The notes beneath the pieces were generated by a model. It made no database searches. It saw only the letters and a program-made list of their open reading frames with translations, and was not told the origin of the DNA. A DNA stretch of 64,000 bases from Pseudooctadecabacter jejudonensis (GTDB lineage Bacteria > Pseudomonadota > Alphaproteobacteria > Rhodobacterales > Rhodobacteraceae): assembly GCF_900172275.1 (NCBI RefSeq), contig NZ_FWFT01000003.1:372001-436000 (forward strand), in the 5' to 3' direction. Shown one piece after another: positions 43,759 through 52,435 of the stretch; the stretch's first letter is position 1; every line of letters starts with the position of its first letter. A program made the translations under genes and the position numbers.

Positions 43759-45635
43759 TGTCCTATGCCGCAGCCCACATGCCGCCGCGCGCGCCGCTGG
43801 CCATGCCAGCGCAGACCTTTGCGAAAACCGCGCCCGTCCGTGCAATGACGCGAAAGCACCATTGGGCAGACCGCGTATGGCGTGTGTCCGCGTTTATCCC
43901 GACACTGTTTTTGACGGTCGTTTTGGTGATGTCTGTCACCACCTATTTGGGCCAAGGTGGTGTGGCTGTGGCAGAAGGGTTCGTTCTGGCGCTGGTGGCG
44001 TTGACGTTCATCTGGCTGGCGTTTTCCGTCAACACCGCCTGTTTGGGCCTTTTGCGGGTGGCCCTTGTACGTGGCACGCCCGCGCCGAGGGCTCCGCATT
44101 CGCCCCGTGACATCGCCCTGCTCGTGCCGGTTTATAATGAAACCCCATGGGAGGTGTTCGGCAACGCCTCTGCCATGTTGAAAGAACTGACCACAGGCAC
44201 GCAGGCGGATCATTACACGTTGTTCATTCTGTCCGACACGCGGGATGTCAAAGTGGCAGCGGTTGAAGAACGGGCGTTTGCCGCCCTCAACGTGGAATTC
44301 TATCCGCACCGTCGGGTGTACTACCGCAGGCGGGCCGACAATACGGACAAGAAAGTCGGCAATATCACCGATTGGATCGAAAACTGGGGCGCGGCCTATG
44401 AAGCGATGGTCGTGCTGGATGCCGACAGCCTGATGTCGGGCGCGGCCATTCGCCAGTTGGCGCAGGCCTTGGCGGATGACCCTGACGCCGGTCTGATCCA
44501 AAGCCGCCCGACATTGATCGGGGCCACGACCCTTTTTGGCCGTGTGCAGCAGTTTTCCAACACGGTCTACGGCTGGCTGAGCGCCGAGGGTTTGACCAGT
44601 TGGGCCCAGCATGAGGGCAACTATTGGGGGCACAACGCCATTATCCGCACCCGCGCCTTTGCCGAAAGCGCACGCCTGCCCTATCTGCGGGGGCGGCGCG
44701 GGGCGCAGCACCTGATCCTGAGCCATGATTTCGTCGAGGCGGGAATGCTGCGCCGTGCGGGCTGGGCCGTGCGCCTGTTGCCGCGTCTGTCGGGCAGCTT
44801 TGAGGAAACGCCGCAAACGCTTATTGATTATGTGATCCGGGACAGACGGTGGTGTCATGGCAACATGCAGCACCTTCGGCTTTTGGCAGCACGGGGGTTT
44901 CACGTGATTTCCCGCGTTCATCTGCTGCAAGGGGCCTTGGCGTTCCTGATGTCGCCCGCGTGGTTGGCGGTTGTCATTCTGTGGTCCTATGTGGGCACCA
45001 CCCCTGCCCCGCCCAGCGCCTATTTTTCATCCTCCAATCCGTTGATGCCGGTCTGGCCGATTGAGCAGACGGACGTTGCCTGGATCTACCTGATCTTCGT
45101 TTATGGCATGTTGTTGTTTCCCAAAGCCGTTGGCGCGGTTCTGTTTGGCCTGCGCCGCCGCACCCGTGCCGCCTATGGATCGGGGCGGATGTATGTTGGG
45201 TCGATCCTGTTTGAGCTGTTTTTGTCCGTCCTTTACGCGCCCATCATGATGGTGCAGCAGACAAAAGCCACGATCTGGGCCGTGCTTGGACGACAGCCCG
45301 CATGGTCGCCACAAAACCGTGGCACGGCAGGCTATGGGTGGGCGGAAACCATGCGGTTCCATTGGGTCGAAACGGTCTTGGGCGCGGCCCTGTTGGGCGG
45401 AGTGATCTTTGCAAACGTGTCATGGTTGATCCTGCCCATTGCGATCAGCCTCGCTGCTGCTGTCCCCCTGTCACGGCTTAGCGCTTTGCCGATTGCACGT
45501 CTGGCACAGGGGGCGTTGCAACTGAATACACCTGACACTTTGATTGAGCCGCGCATCGTGCGTCTGGCGCGGCAGGAACGGGCGGCCCTGCGTGAAACGC
45601 TGCAGAACGACCCCGCCCCCATCGCCGCCGAATAG
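43758..45635 (+). CDS. opgH: Glucans biosynthesis glucosyltransferase OpgH
   Basis: About 625 residues. OpgH is an inner-membrane family 2 glycosyltransferase that polymerises glucose from UDP-glucose and passes the chain to the periplasm. Two helices are near the N-terminus. The catalytic domain shows ALLVPVYNE, VVLDADSLMSG and the RDRRWCHGNMQH motif (the Q/RxxRW-type acceptor motif), then about five helices. The ATG at 43758 overlaps the opgG stop; a GTG 12 bases earlier is a possible alternative. Completes the opgC-opgG-opgH set. Confidence 0.95.
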   Translation: MSYAAAHMPPRAPLAMPAQTFAKTAPVRAMTRKHHWADRVWRVSAFIPTLFLTVVLVMSVTTYLGQGGVAVAEGFVLALVALTFIWLAFSVNTACLGLLRVALVRGTPAPRAPHSPRDIALLVPVYNETPWEVFGNASAMLKELTTGTQADHYTLFILSDTRDVKVAAVEERAFAALNVEFYPHRRVYYRRRADNTDKKVGNITDWIENWGAAYEAMVVLDADSLMSGAAIRQLAQALADDPDAGLIQSRPTLIGATTLFGRVQQFSNTVYGWLSAEGLTSWAQHEGNYWGHNAIIRTRAFAESARLPYLRGRRGAQHLILSHDFVEAGMLRRAGWAVRLLPRLSGSFEETPQTLIDYVIRDRRWCHGNMQHLRLLAARGFHVISRVHLLQGALAFLMSPAWLAVVILWSYVGTTPAPPSAYFSSSNPLMPVWPIEQTDVAWIYLIFVYGMLLFPKAVGAVLFGLRRRTRAAYGSGRMYVGSILFELFLSVLYAPIMMVQQTKATIWAVLGRQPAWSPQNRGTAGYGWAETMRFHWVETVLGAALLGGVIFANVSWLILPIAISLAAAVPLSRLSALPIARLAQGALQLNTPDTLIEPRIVRLARQERAALRETLQNDPAPIAAE

Positions 45636-45640
45636 CAGGG

Positions 45641-46468
45641 TTACAGCCCTTCGTACCAATCCACGACCAGATCGGGCCAGGTGACGGGCACGATATGGCC
45701 GCGTGGGAACAGCGCGAATTGCAGCGCACTGCCAGCAGCGCACTCTGTCCATGTCCGCATCCAGTATTCGCCGGAGACATCGAAACGGTCGGGCTTTTCA
45801 TGAAGGCACCCGTTGGCGTCGCGCCATATGGACAGGGCCTCAAACACATCGCCTTGGGAAAATGCAGCGGGGTCATCGCTGGGCAAACCATTGACCACCC
45901 GCCCTTCAAGCGGGACCGTGCCATCGACCCAGCCGTGGGTGTGCAACATCCGCACGGGGCCCGCGCAACCCTGAGGATGGGGCCGCCAGAAGTTGCCCCC
46001 CAACGGCGCATAGGCCGCAAAAGCGTCAGGACTGAGGCAGGCGGTATAGGCGGTCATCGACCCACCGATCGAAAAACCTGCCAAGATGATATTGTCCGGA
46101 TCAAGGCCCAGGCGCGCGACGGCGTCATCGCGTACTGCAATTAAGTGATCCACCTCCGCCTGTTGGGCGTCCGGTGATCGGGGGTGAAAATCCCACCGCC
46201 GGCCGTTGCCTTCGGCGCGCGGTTGACCGTCAGGCGCGATGATCGCAAAGCCACGAGCCAGAAAGGCGTCAACAATCCGCTGGTTGCGCAACACCCCCTG
46301 ACCGCTGCCCCCAAAGCCATGCAGATATATAACGGCGGGGGGCGTCTGTGCGGTCTGGGGCAGCGCCGCCACATAGGCGCGCCCGCCTATCTCACACTGG
46401 GCCTCCGGTGTGCAGCCCCAAGCTGGGGTCGCCAGCGCAGCCGCCCAAACCAAAGCAAGCCAACGCAT
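45641..46468 (-). CDS. Secreted alpha/beta hydrolase (feruloyl/PHB-depolymerase-type esterase, LpqC-like)
   Basis: 275 residues. The signal peptide is at about 1-18 (LALVWAAALATPAWG), so it is periplasmic or secreted. The oxyanion loop is YLHGFGGSG, and the nucleophile Ser133 sits in AGFSIGGS. The acid and His are probably in VDGTVPLEGR and FPRGHIVP. The substrate is unknown; related enzymes cleave feruloyl esters or short poly-hydroxyalkanoates. The ATG shares a base with the rhodanese stop (TGATG), so the two are co-expressed. Convergent with opgH, 5 bases apart. Confidence 0.85.
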   Translation of the reverse strand: MRWLALVWAAALATPAWGCTPEAQCEIGGRAYVAALPQTAQTPPAVIYLHGFGGSGQGVLRNQRIVDAFLARGFAIIAPDGQPRAEGNGRRWDFHPRSPDAQQAEVDHLIAVRDDAVARLGLDPDNIILAGFSIGGSMTAYTACLSPDAFAAYAPLGGNFWRPHPQGCAGPVRMLHTHGWVDGTVPLEGRVVNGLPSDDPAAFSQGDVFEALSIWRDANGCLHEKPDRFDVSGEYWMRTWTECAAGSALQFALFPRGHIVPVTWPDLVVDWYEGL

Positions 46469-46911
46469 CACCGGACAACCGGCACGCCGCGCCCCACCCA
46501 ACCGGGGCCAGAAAATGACCCCAGCATGCCTTCGGGCACATCAATAATCGGTCCGATGCCTGCGTCCTTCAAACGGGCCGTCATGCGCGCAGATCGCACA
46601 CCGCGCGCGCAGATCAGGGCAATTGGCTGATCTGCCTGCCGTGCGGCCAGAACCTGATCGATAAAATCCTCGTCACGCATGTCGATCCCCACGGCGTGTT
46701 CACCGATGCCCGTTGCGTTCCATTCATCAGGACGCCGGATGTCGACCAACAGGATCTCGCCCGCACCGGCGGCGGCGTGGGCCTCAACCGGGTTCAGTGT
46801 CGGGCCGTCAGACGACTGGGCAAAACCGGACGAGACAACAGCCCCTGTCGCCAAAAGAGCGGCCGCAGCCCCCCCGAAGACCAAATGTCTGCGTGTCCAT
46901 GAAAGTGCCAT
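46468..46911 (-). CDS. Periplasmic rhodanese-like sulfurtransferase
   Basis: 147 residues. The N-terminus has a twin-arginine-like signal (WTRRHLVFGGAAAALLATG), so it is exported. The single rhodanese domain has ILLVDIRRPDEWNATGI and the active-site loop with Cys101 in LICARGVRSARM. It could carry sulfane sulfur or act in thiol repair outside the cytoplasm; the acceptor is unknown. It is co-transcribed with the esterase downstream and divergent from the DoxX gene (121-base gap). Confidence 0.88.
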   Translation of the reverse strand: MALSWTRRHLVFGGAAAALLATGAVVSSGFAQSSDGPTLNPVEAHAAAGAGEILLVDIRRPDEWNATGIGEHAVGIDMRDEDFIDQVLAARQADQPIALICARGVRSARMTARLKDAGIGPIIDVPEGMLGSFSGPGWVGRGVPVVR

Positions 46912-47032
46912 GGGCCGTCCTCACCTATGTGTGTTTCGCTTGACTGCACAATGGCGGTTAAGACTGCGATTGATAAGTCTTACGCGCGCGGGCGCTGTCA
47001 CATGTCCGTGTTCTCACAAGAAGGAAGACCGC

Positions 47033-47473
47033 ATGACGGCGCACAAACTCCCCGCTGCACTTTTGATTATCCGGCTGAGCATTGCGGGGTTTTTCGGGGT
47101 GTGGGCCTCGTTGAAATTCTACCGCCCCGAATGGTTCGAGAACGTGTTTCGCAATATGTACGGATTGGACTTCATCACGCAGGATTTGTCGACCTATGTG
47201 GGCAGCGTTCAGATGATCATTGTCGTGATCTTCGCATTGGGATTGTTTCGCACATTCAGCTACGGAGCGCTGGTTTTGATGCAAGGCGCAGGCGTCCTGG
47301 GGTCAGCATCGAACCTGATGAACTATACCTCCTACCCGAACAATCTTATGTGGGCGGCTGTGCCTGCTTTGGGCGCTGCGATTGCGCTGTTTATCTTGCG
47401 ACATGATGATCTGTGGACCCTCGACGCCCTGTCCCAAAGGAAAGATCGCGGGCGGGAGGCGACGACGGATTAA
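47033..47473 (+). CDS. DoxX family membrane protein
   Basis: 146 residues with four membrane helices. The ATG at 47033 is preceded by AAGGAAG. DoxX-type proteins are small inner-membrane proteins with links to quinone redox and sulfur or oxidative stress, without a settled activity. FFGVWASLKFYRPEWFENVF and the GVLGSASNLMNYTSYPNNLMW loop are seen. It is divergent from the rhodanese gene and ends convergently inside the last 4 bases of the bacteriophytochrome gene. Confidence 0.8.
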   Translation: MTAHKLPAALLIIRLSIAGFFGVWASLKFYRPEWFENVFRNMYGLDFITQDLSTYVGSVQMIIVVIFALGLFRTFSYGALVLMQGAGVLGSASNLMNYTSYPNNLMWAAVPALGAAIALFILRHDDLWTLDALSQRKDRGREATTD

Positions 47474-50052
47474 TGCACCGCGTTGAGAGCCTCAGTCAGC
47501 TTTTTGATCAATGTCTCGTTGCTATACGGTTTTTTAACGACAGGGGCACTGGGGTAGCTGTCCAAGATACTGGCCACATCGCCGTATCCGGTCGCAAGAA
47601 TAAATGGCACCCCCAATTCAGTGAGTTTCTCGGCCACAGGCACAGATGTTTGCTGGCCCAGGTTTACATCCAAAATGGCGAGAGCGATGTCGTTCGCATC
47701 GATGATTTTGATGGCTTCGTCGACCGAACTGGCCATTTGAACATCTGACGCGCCCAGCCCTGACAAAAAGTCTGCAGCATCAAGGGCAATGACCATATTA
47801 TCTTCGACGACCAGCGCACGACCGGACACGTTCAAAGCTTCGGGTGCCGACGCTTGATCAGGCTGAGCCACGTCCTTCGATGGAGTTTGAACACCGCGTG
47901 ACACAAACGGTTCGGGGATCATGATGTCCGCCTCGAACCCTGTGAGCTTATAGCGGGTTTCGACAGTGCCGCGCAGTTCAAACGGAATTGTCCGTTCAAT
48001 GATGGTTGTTCCGAACCCGCGACGGGTGGGCGCCTGTACCGCAGGCCCGCCCCGTTCGCGCCAACGCATCAACAGCGCCCCATCTGGCGCGATCTCAAGT
48101 TCGATCCTCAGATCGCCGCTCTGATCCGTCAACGCGCCATATTTGGCCGAATTGGTCACCAATTCATGCACGACCAACGCCATGGTCGAAAACGCATCAG
48201 GTGTCAGCAACGGGGTATCCCCTGCGATCTCCACTCGATCTTGCAACGCGTTGTTTGCGAAGGCGTCGACCTCGACCTCGATCAAATCCCGCAGGGACGC
48301 ATGCCCCCATTCGCGCTTTGTCAGCTGATCATGCGCCCGCGCCATGGATTGGATACGGCCATCCAGGACTGACGTGTAATCTTCGATCGTTGCTGTCCCG
48401 ACCTTTGATTGAGACACCAGCCCCTGGATCAAGTTCAGGATATTGCGCACGCGGTGGTTCAATTCTGCCACGAGCAATTCCTGACGTTCGGCGGCTGCCT
48501 TTCGTTGCGCGTTGGCCTCATCCGTCAGTTTCAGCACGATCTCGATCAACGAAATACGCAAGGCTTCCGCCGCGCGAACCTCTGCGCCAGACCAGGGCTG
48601 ACACGTATGGCGCACCATTTCTGACCAGGCCTCGAAACTTTTGCGCGGGGTCAGGCGCACGCCATTGGGGCCAATTTCAACCGGCTTTTCCGGGTTGCCC
48701 GCCCATGTGACAGACTTGGCAATTTCACGCCGGAAAAAGACGATGTAGTCGCGGGGGGTCCGCGAAATCGGGATCGCGATCAGACCTGCCACACGGTCTG
48801 CCAGAATATCGGCCCCCTGATAGACGCTTTGCAAATTGTCTGTGTGAAAAATCTGCCCAGCCGGCACCGTGTTCAGGAACCGCACAAGGCGGTTGAATTC
48901 CTCCTCCGACGGAACCGAACCAAGCACGGCATATCTGCCTTCGGACAGGATCGCCATGCCATCATTCGAAATGATCTGGGACAGTTCCTCTGCGATTTCA
49001 GCGAAATTCTCGACAAGTCCTTCCCCAGAGGACAAACGCATCATCAACCGGTCGTGCAACAAGCGGGCCTCGCTCTCCTCCTGACGCAGTTCAGCGTCAA
49101 GCTTGCGGGCCAATTCGTAAGAAAACAGTTGGGCGAACAGCTCTATCGCGGTGCGGCGTTCGTAATCCACGTAGCGAGGTGAATTGTGATGGCACGCAAA
49201 CAACCCCCAGAGTTCGCCGTCCACCAGAATAGAAACCGACATAGAGGCCTGCACGCCCATATTGCGCAGATATTCCAGATGGATGGGGGACACAGCGCGG
49301 GTGATAGACAACGACAGATCCAAAGGTTCACCCGTTGGTCCTCTCTGCGGCACAATGGGGGACACCGTATCGTCAATATCCGCGATCAGACGCAGGGGGC
49401 TGCGTTTGTAAAGTGCGCGGGCCTGTTTGGGAATGTCGCTGGCAGGGTAACGCAGCCCCAAGAACGGCTCCTGATCACCGACAATCCGTTCTGAAACAAC
49501 CTCTCCCGATCCATCATCGGCAAACTTATACACCATGACCCGGTCAAATCCGGATAAGACCTGCAAAGCGCGCGTCGCCTCATCGGTGGCCTTTTGGACC
49601 TTATCATGTTGGGCAACCCGCCCGATCAGCGGTTGGACCATTGCCAAATCGTCCCGCAGCAGATCTTCAACTTTAGGTTCAAATTCAAAAATAAATGACG
49701 CGCCGGATGCATGTATCGAGATATCGAAATTGCCGCCGCCTTCGATAAGCTGACGCCCGAACATGCGTGCAACGGTTCCTGTCGCAGCGCTGATCTGCAA
49801 CTTTGACCGCAGGTCGTGGATGATCTTGCCGCCCAAAAAATCCTCAAGCTTGCATCCCACCATGTTTTCAACCTGGATGCCCAGCAGGGTTTCACAGTTT
49901 TCCGACACATGGTTGATCATCAGATCTGCCGACGTGGAAATCAGACAGCCGTAGGACTGAACGTGGCCCAGAATGTGGATCGGTTCTTTGTCACAATTCG
50001 TCAGATCAACATCTGCGTTGTGAATGGTCTGCGATCCGTAGTTGTCCGTCAT
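47470..50052 (-). CDS. bphP: Bacteriophytochrome: PAS-GAF-PHY sensor with HWE kinase and C-terminal receiver
   Basis: 860 residues. A red/far-red light sensor that binds biliverdin. The chromophore Cys20 is in TNCDKEPIHILGHVQSYG. PAS is at about 20-130, GAF 145-320 (PASDIPKQAR with Asp206; the CHH with His288), PHY 330-500 with the tongue motif PRKSF at 469-473. The kinase is of the HWE/HisKA_2 type: phospho-acceptor His533 in ELNHRVRNILNLIQG, N-box HELVTNSAKYGAL, G-box RGFGTTIIERTI. A receiver domain follows (about 745-860; VVEDN and Asp in AILDVNLG), so signal may pass within the protein. It overlaps bphO by 4 bases. Confidence 0.96.
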   Translation of the reverse strand: MTDNYGSQTIHNADVDLTNCDKEPIHILGHVQSYGCLISTSADLMINHVSENCETLLGIQVENMVGCKLEDFLGGKIIHDLRSKLQISAATGTVARMFGRQLIEGGGNFDISIHASGASFIFEFEPKVEDLLRDDLAMVQPLIGRVAQHDKVQKATDEATRALQVLSGFDRVMVYKFADDGSGEVVSERIVGDQEPFLGLRYPASDIPKQARALYKRSPLRLIADIDDTVSPIVPQRGPTGEPLDLSLSITRAVSPIHLEYLRNMGVQASMSVSILVDGELWGLFACHHNSPRYVDYERRTAIELFAQLFSYELARKLDAELRQEESEARLLHDRLMMRLSSGEGLVENFAEIAEELSQIISNDGMAILSEGRYAVLGSVPSEEEFNRLVRFLNTVPAGQIFHTDNLQSVYQGADILADRVAGLIAIPISRTPRDYIVFFRREIAKSVTWAGNPEKPVEIGPNGVRLTPRKSFEAWSEMVRHTCQPWSGAEVRAAEALRISLIEIVLKLTDEANAQRKAAAERQELLVAELNHRVRNILNLIQGLVSQSKVGTATIEDYTSVLDGRIQSMARAHDQLTKREWGHASLRDLIEVEVDAFANNALQDRVEIAGDTPLLTPDAFSTMALVVHELVTNSAKYGALTDQSGDLRIELEIAPDGALLMRWRERGGPAVQAPTRRGFGTTIIERTIPFELRGTVETRYKLTGFEADIMIPEPFVSRGVQTPSKDVAQPDQASAPEALNVSGRALVVEDNMVIALDAADFLSGLGASDVQMASSVDEAIKIIDANDIALAILDVNLGQQTSVPVAEKLTELGVPFILATGYGDVASILDSYPSAPVVKKPYSNETLIKKLTEALNAVH

Positions 50053-50606
50053 TGGGCCACCTTTAATTGTCGTGTTGCCTGGTCTGCGGCATGTCGAAAT
50101 ATGCCGAATAGTTTTCTTGTGTCCGCCCCGATGCGATCTGCACGGGGGCCTGCTGTTTCAATCTCGGCCAAGGCCGAACACACCTGCTGCCACCGAGATG
50201 TTGGTGGTATGTGGCTGAAATATGCGTTTGCGGATTTGACAACAGGATCGGATGTCCCTTCCCACCTGCGACGCAGAACTTTGCTGCCAAGACGCGATCC
50301 TTCGACCACGTAGTCAATCGCCAGAGGATCCAGCGTGCCAAGGGGCTGTGGATCCTGCGATGGGATAGGCGCACCCAAAACCTTTAGATCCGCATCAATC
50401 CGACTTATAAGATCATCAAGTACAGACTTGGCCGTATGACCTGCAGGCGATGCTTTCGACATTGCGTCAAAACACATACGATGCACGGTTAAGAATGAAA
50501 CAAAACCCGCATGTGTCATCACGTCCATATTTGACATAATATCGTCCACCGCTTGGTGATCAGATGCGGTGGATACCCTTAGATGGTGTCGGAAATTTAC
50601 TGTCAT
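50049..50606 (-). CDS. bphO: Biliverdin-forming heme oxygenase BphO
   Basis: 185 residues. Heme oxygenase opens heme to biliverdin, the chromophore for the phytochrome encoded next. The proximal His is probably His17 (LRVSTASDHQAVDD), and the distal helix glycine-rich segment is YVVEGSRLGSKVLRRR. It overlaps bphP by 4 bases (ATGA), a common bphO-bphP arrangement. A 15-bp palindrome, AAACTGC-G-GCAGTTT, lies about 55 bases upstream of the start. Confidence 0.93.
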   Translation of the reverse strand: MTVNFRHHLRVSTASDHQAVDDIMSNMDVMTHAGFVSFLTVHRMCFDAMSKASPAGHTAKSVLDDLISRIDADLKVLGAPIPSQDPQPLGTLDPLAIDYVVEGSRLGSKVLRRRWEGTSDPVVKSANAYFSHIPPTSRWQQVCSALAEIETAGPRADRIGADTRKLFGIFRHAADQATRQLKVAQ

Positions 50607-50660
50607 TTCATCTCCTACCGCAAATTCCCCCGTTTGCCGCCAACCACTCCCCTAGGTCAA

Positions 50661-50675
50661 AAACTGCGGCAGTTT
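50661..50675. promoter_or_regulatory. 15-bp palindrome upstream of bphO (candidate operator)
   Basis: AAACTGC and GCAGTTT flank one G, a perfect inverted repeat 55 bases before the bphO start. The 267-base gap between divergent bphO and the kinase gene also holds GTCTC-TT-GAGAC at 50771-50782, nearer the kinase gene. Each could bind a dimeric regulator. Neither has a T-run, so they are not terminators. Confidence 0.5.
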
Positions 50676-50873
50676 GAAAGAAGTAGCGCGCTGAGAAAGT
50701 CTTCAACCGAAAATTTAACCTTTGATGGACAGACCGTTCGGTTCGGCACCTTAACTTTAAGTGTTTGCACGTCTCTTGAGACAGCACCATACCGCCATAC
50801 GGGCACGACGTGACTGCCTTTTTTTTAAACTGAGCCTTAGAGACTCCCCGCTGAAAGATGTGCTATACGACAT

Positions 50874-52427
50874 ATGATGTCTATTGAACCTGACACACTT
50901 GCCGGCCTTCTGACCCAGACAGTCAAGGAAATGGCCGACAGCTTGCCTGCCCCAATAGGGCTGGATAGCAATGGCAATGCGATTGCTGCTGTTCCGGATG
51001 ACGTTTTTTTACGCGCCATACGCATGATGAACCGCAGTTTAGGCACCACATGCGGGTTCTTTTCAACGATTGATGATGACAGTCACCAGCTGAAGGTCAG
51101 CCTTGGGCTGTCGGACAAATTCGACTCCACAGATCAGATTGTGCACTTGAGCAGCCGAATCGCGTCAGCCCAAGGCCCTCTCGCTATTTCAGACGTGAAT
51201 TTGCGACAAAGCGATGAGGGGGCCGGACATGCGGACCAGGCGGGCATTCTGGGCATCGCTATCCATGGACCACGCGGCGACGTTCTGGGAACACTTTGCG
51301 CGCTTCATACGCAACCCCAACGGTGGAGCGTGGAAGACCATGAAGCCCTGCAAGATATTGCAGCCAGTCTAGACACCGAAATTCGCCTTCGATCTGCAGC
51401 GGCTTACAGCGCACGAATGGAAGCGCTCGCCAATGTCGCGGAAGACAGGTTTCGCCTTGCCTTGCGGGCCGGTCAAATTGGCACCTATGATTTCGACCCA
51501 CAGACCCACACCACACGCTGGGACGACAAACTTTATGAAATTTGGGGCGTTTCGAAAGATAGTTCCGACCTGTTCGAAGTCATCGAGTCAACAATCCACC
51601 CCGAAGACAAACCCCTATGGGAAGCCGATGTCGCCGCCTCCCTTGATCCAGCGGGCAGTGGGCTGCATGAGTTGGAAATGCGCATCTTGCGTCCGGACAC
51701 GGGCGAAGAACGCTGGCTGCATGCCATAGGTCAGGCCAGTTTCGTGGACGGCAAGCCCGTTCGCCTGATTGGTGTCGTGCGCGATGTCACGTTGCGCAAA
51801 TTTGCACAAAATCGCGATCTCCTTTTATCAACGGAACTGAACCACCGCGTCAAAAACATGTTCACCGTGATATCAGGGCTGATCAGTTTGACAGAACGGG
51901 CGAGTGAGACCACGTCAGACATGGCGGAGGCCCTTCGCGGGCGCGTCAATGCACTCGCGGTAGCGCATGCCCTTATTCAACCGGCCGTGTCCCGCGACGT
52001 GAACAGGCACAACGCTCTGACACTGCAAAACCTCACGCAGACATTGCTTGCGCCGCATCGACAAAACGTGGACGCGGTGATCTGCGATGGCCCTAACGTT
52101 CCGCTGAGCACCCAAGGGGCTGCAAACCTCGCGTTGGTTATCCATGAAATGGCGACAAATGCCGCGAAGTACGGCGCCTTATCCCATCGTGCGGGGACAC
52201 TGACGGTCTCATGGGATCTGGAAGAGAAGGACAGCCAACCGCACCTGAAGTTGAAATGGGTTGAAAAAGGCGGACCTCTTGTCACGGCCGCAGCAGCCGG
52301 AAAGGGCTTTGGGTCAAGGTTGATCGAGATGACAATCAAAGGCCAGATGCGCGGATCCATCGACGTGGATTGGCAGTCCTTTGGCCTCGTTTACACAATG
52401 GCTATTCCAACCGTTGCGCTGATATAA
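50874..52427 (+). CDS. GAF-PAS sensor histidine kinase of the HWE/HisKA_2 family
   Basis: 517 residues, cytoplasmic (no membrane helix). A GAF domain is at about 40-175 (VLGTLCALHTQPQRWSVEDHEALQDIA), a PAS domain at about 190-310 (FRLALRAGQIGTYDFDPQT and RLIGVVRDVTLRK). The kinase phospho-acceptor is His324 in STELNHRVKNMFTVISGL; the N-box is VIHEMATNAAKYGALS, and the G-box GKGFGSRLIEM. It starts with two ATGs at 50874/50877. It is divergent from the bphO-bphP pair and of the same kinase class, suggesting a shared or cross-talking signal path. No receiver domain is attached and no response regulator is adjacent. The cue is unknown. Confidence 0.92.
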   Translation: MMSIEPDTLAGLLTQTVKEMADSLPAPIGLDSNGNAIAAVPDDVFLRAIRMMNRSLGTTCGFFSTIDDDSHQLKVSLGLSDKFDSTDQIVHLSSRIASAQGPLAISDVNLRQSDEGAGHADQAGILGIAIHGPRGDVLGTLCALHTQPQRWSVEDHEALQDIAASLDTEIRLRSAAAYSARMEALANVAEDRFRLALRAGQIGTYDFDPQTHTTRWDDKLYEIWGVSKDSSDLFEVIESTIHPEDKPLWEADVAASLDPAGSGLHELEMRILRPDTGEERWLHAIGQASFVDGKPVRLIGVVRDVTLRKFAQNRDLLLSTELNHRVKNMFTVISGLISLTERASETTSDMAEALRGRVNALAVAHALIQPAVSRDVNRHNALTLQNLTQTLLAPHRQNVDAVICDGPNVPLSTQGAANLALVIHEMATNAAKYGALSHRAGTLTVSWDLEEKDSQPHLKLKWVEKGGPLVTAAAAGKGFGSRLIEMTIKGQMRGSIDVDWQSFGLVYTMAIPTVALI

Positions 52428-52435
52428 TCAGGAAA

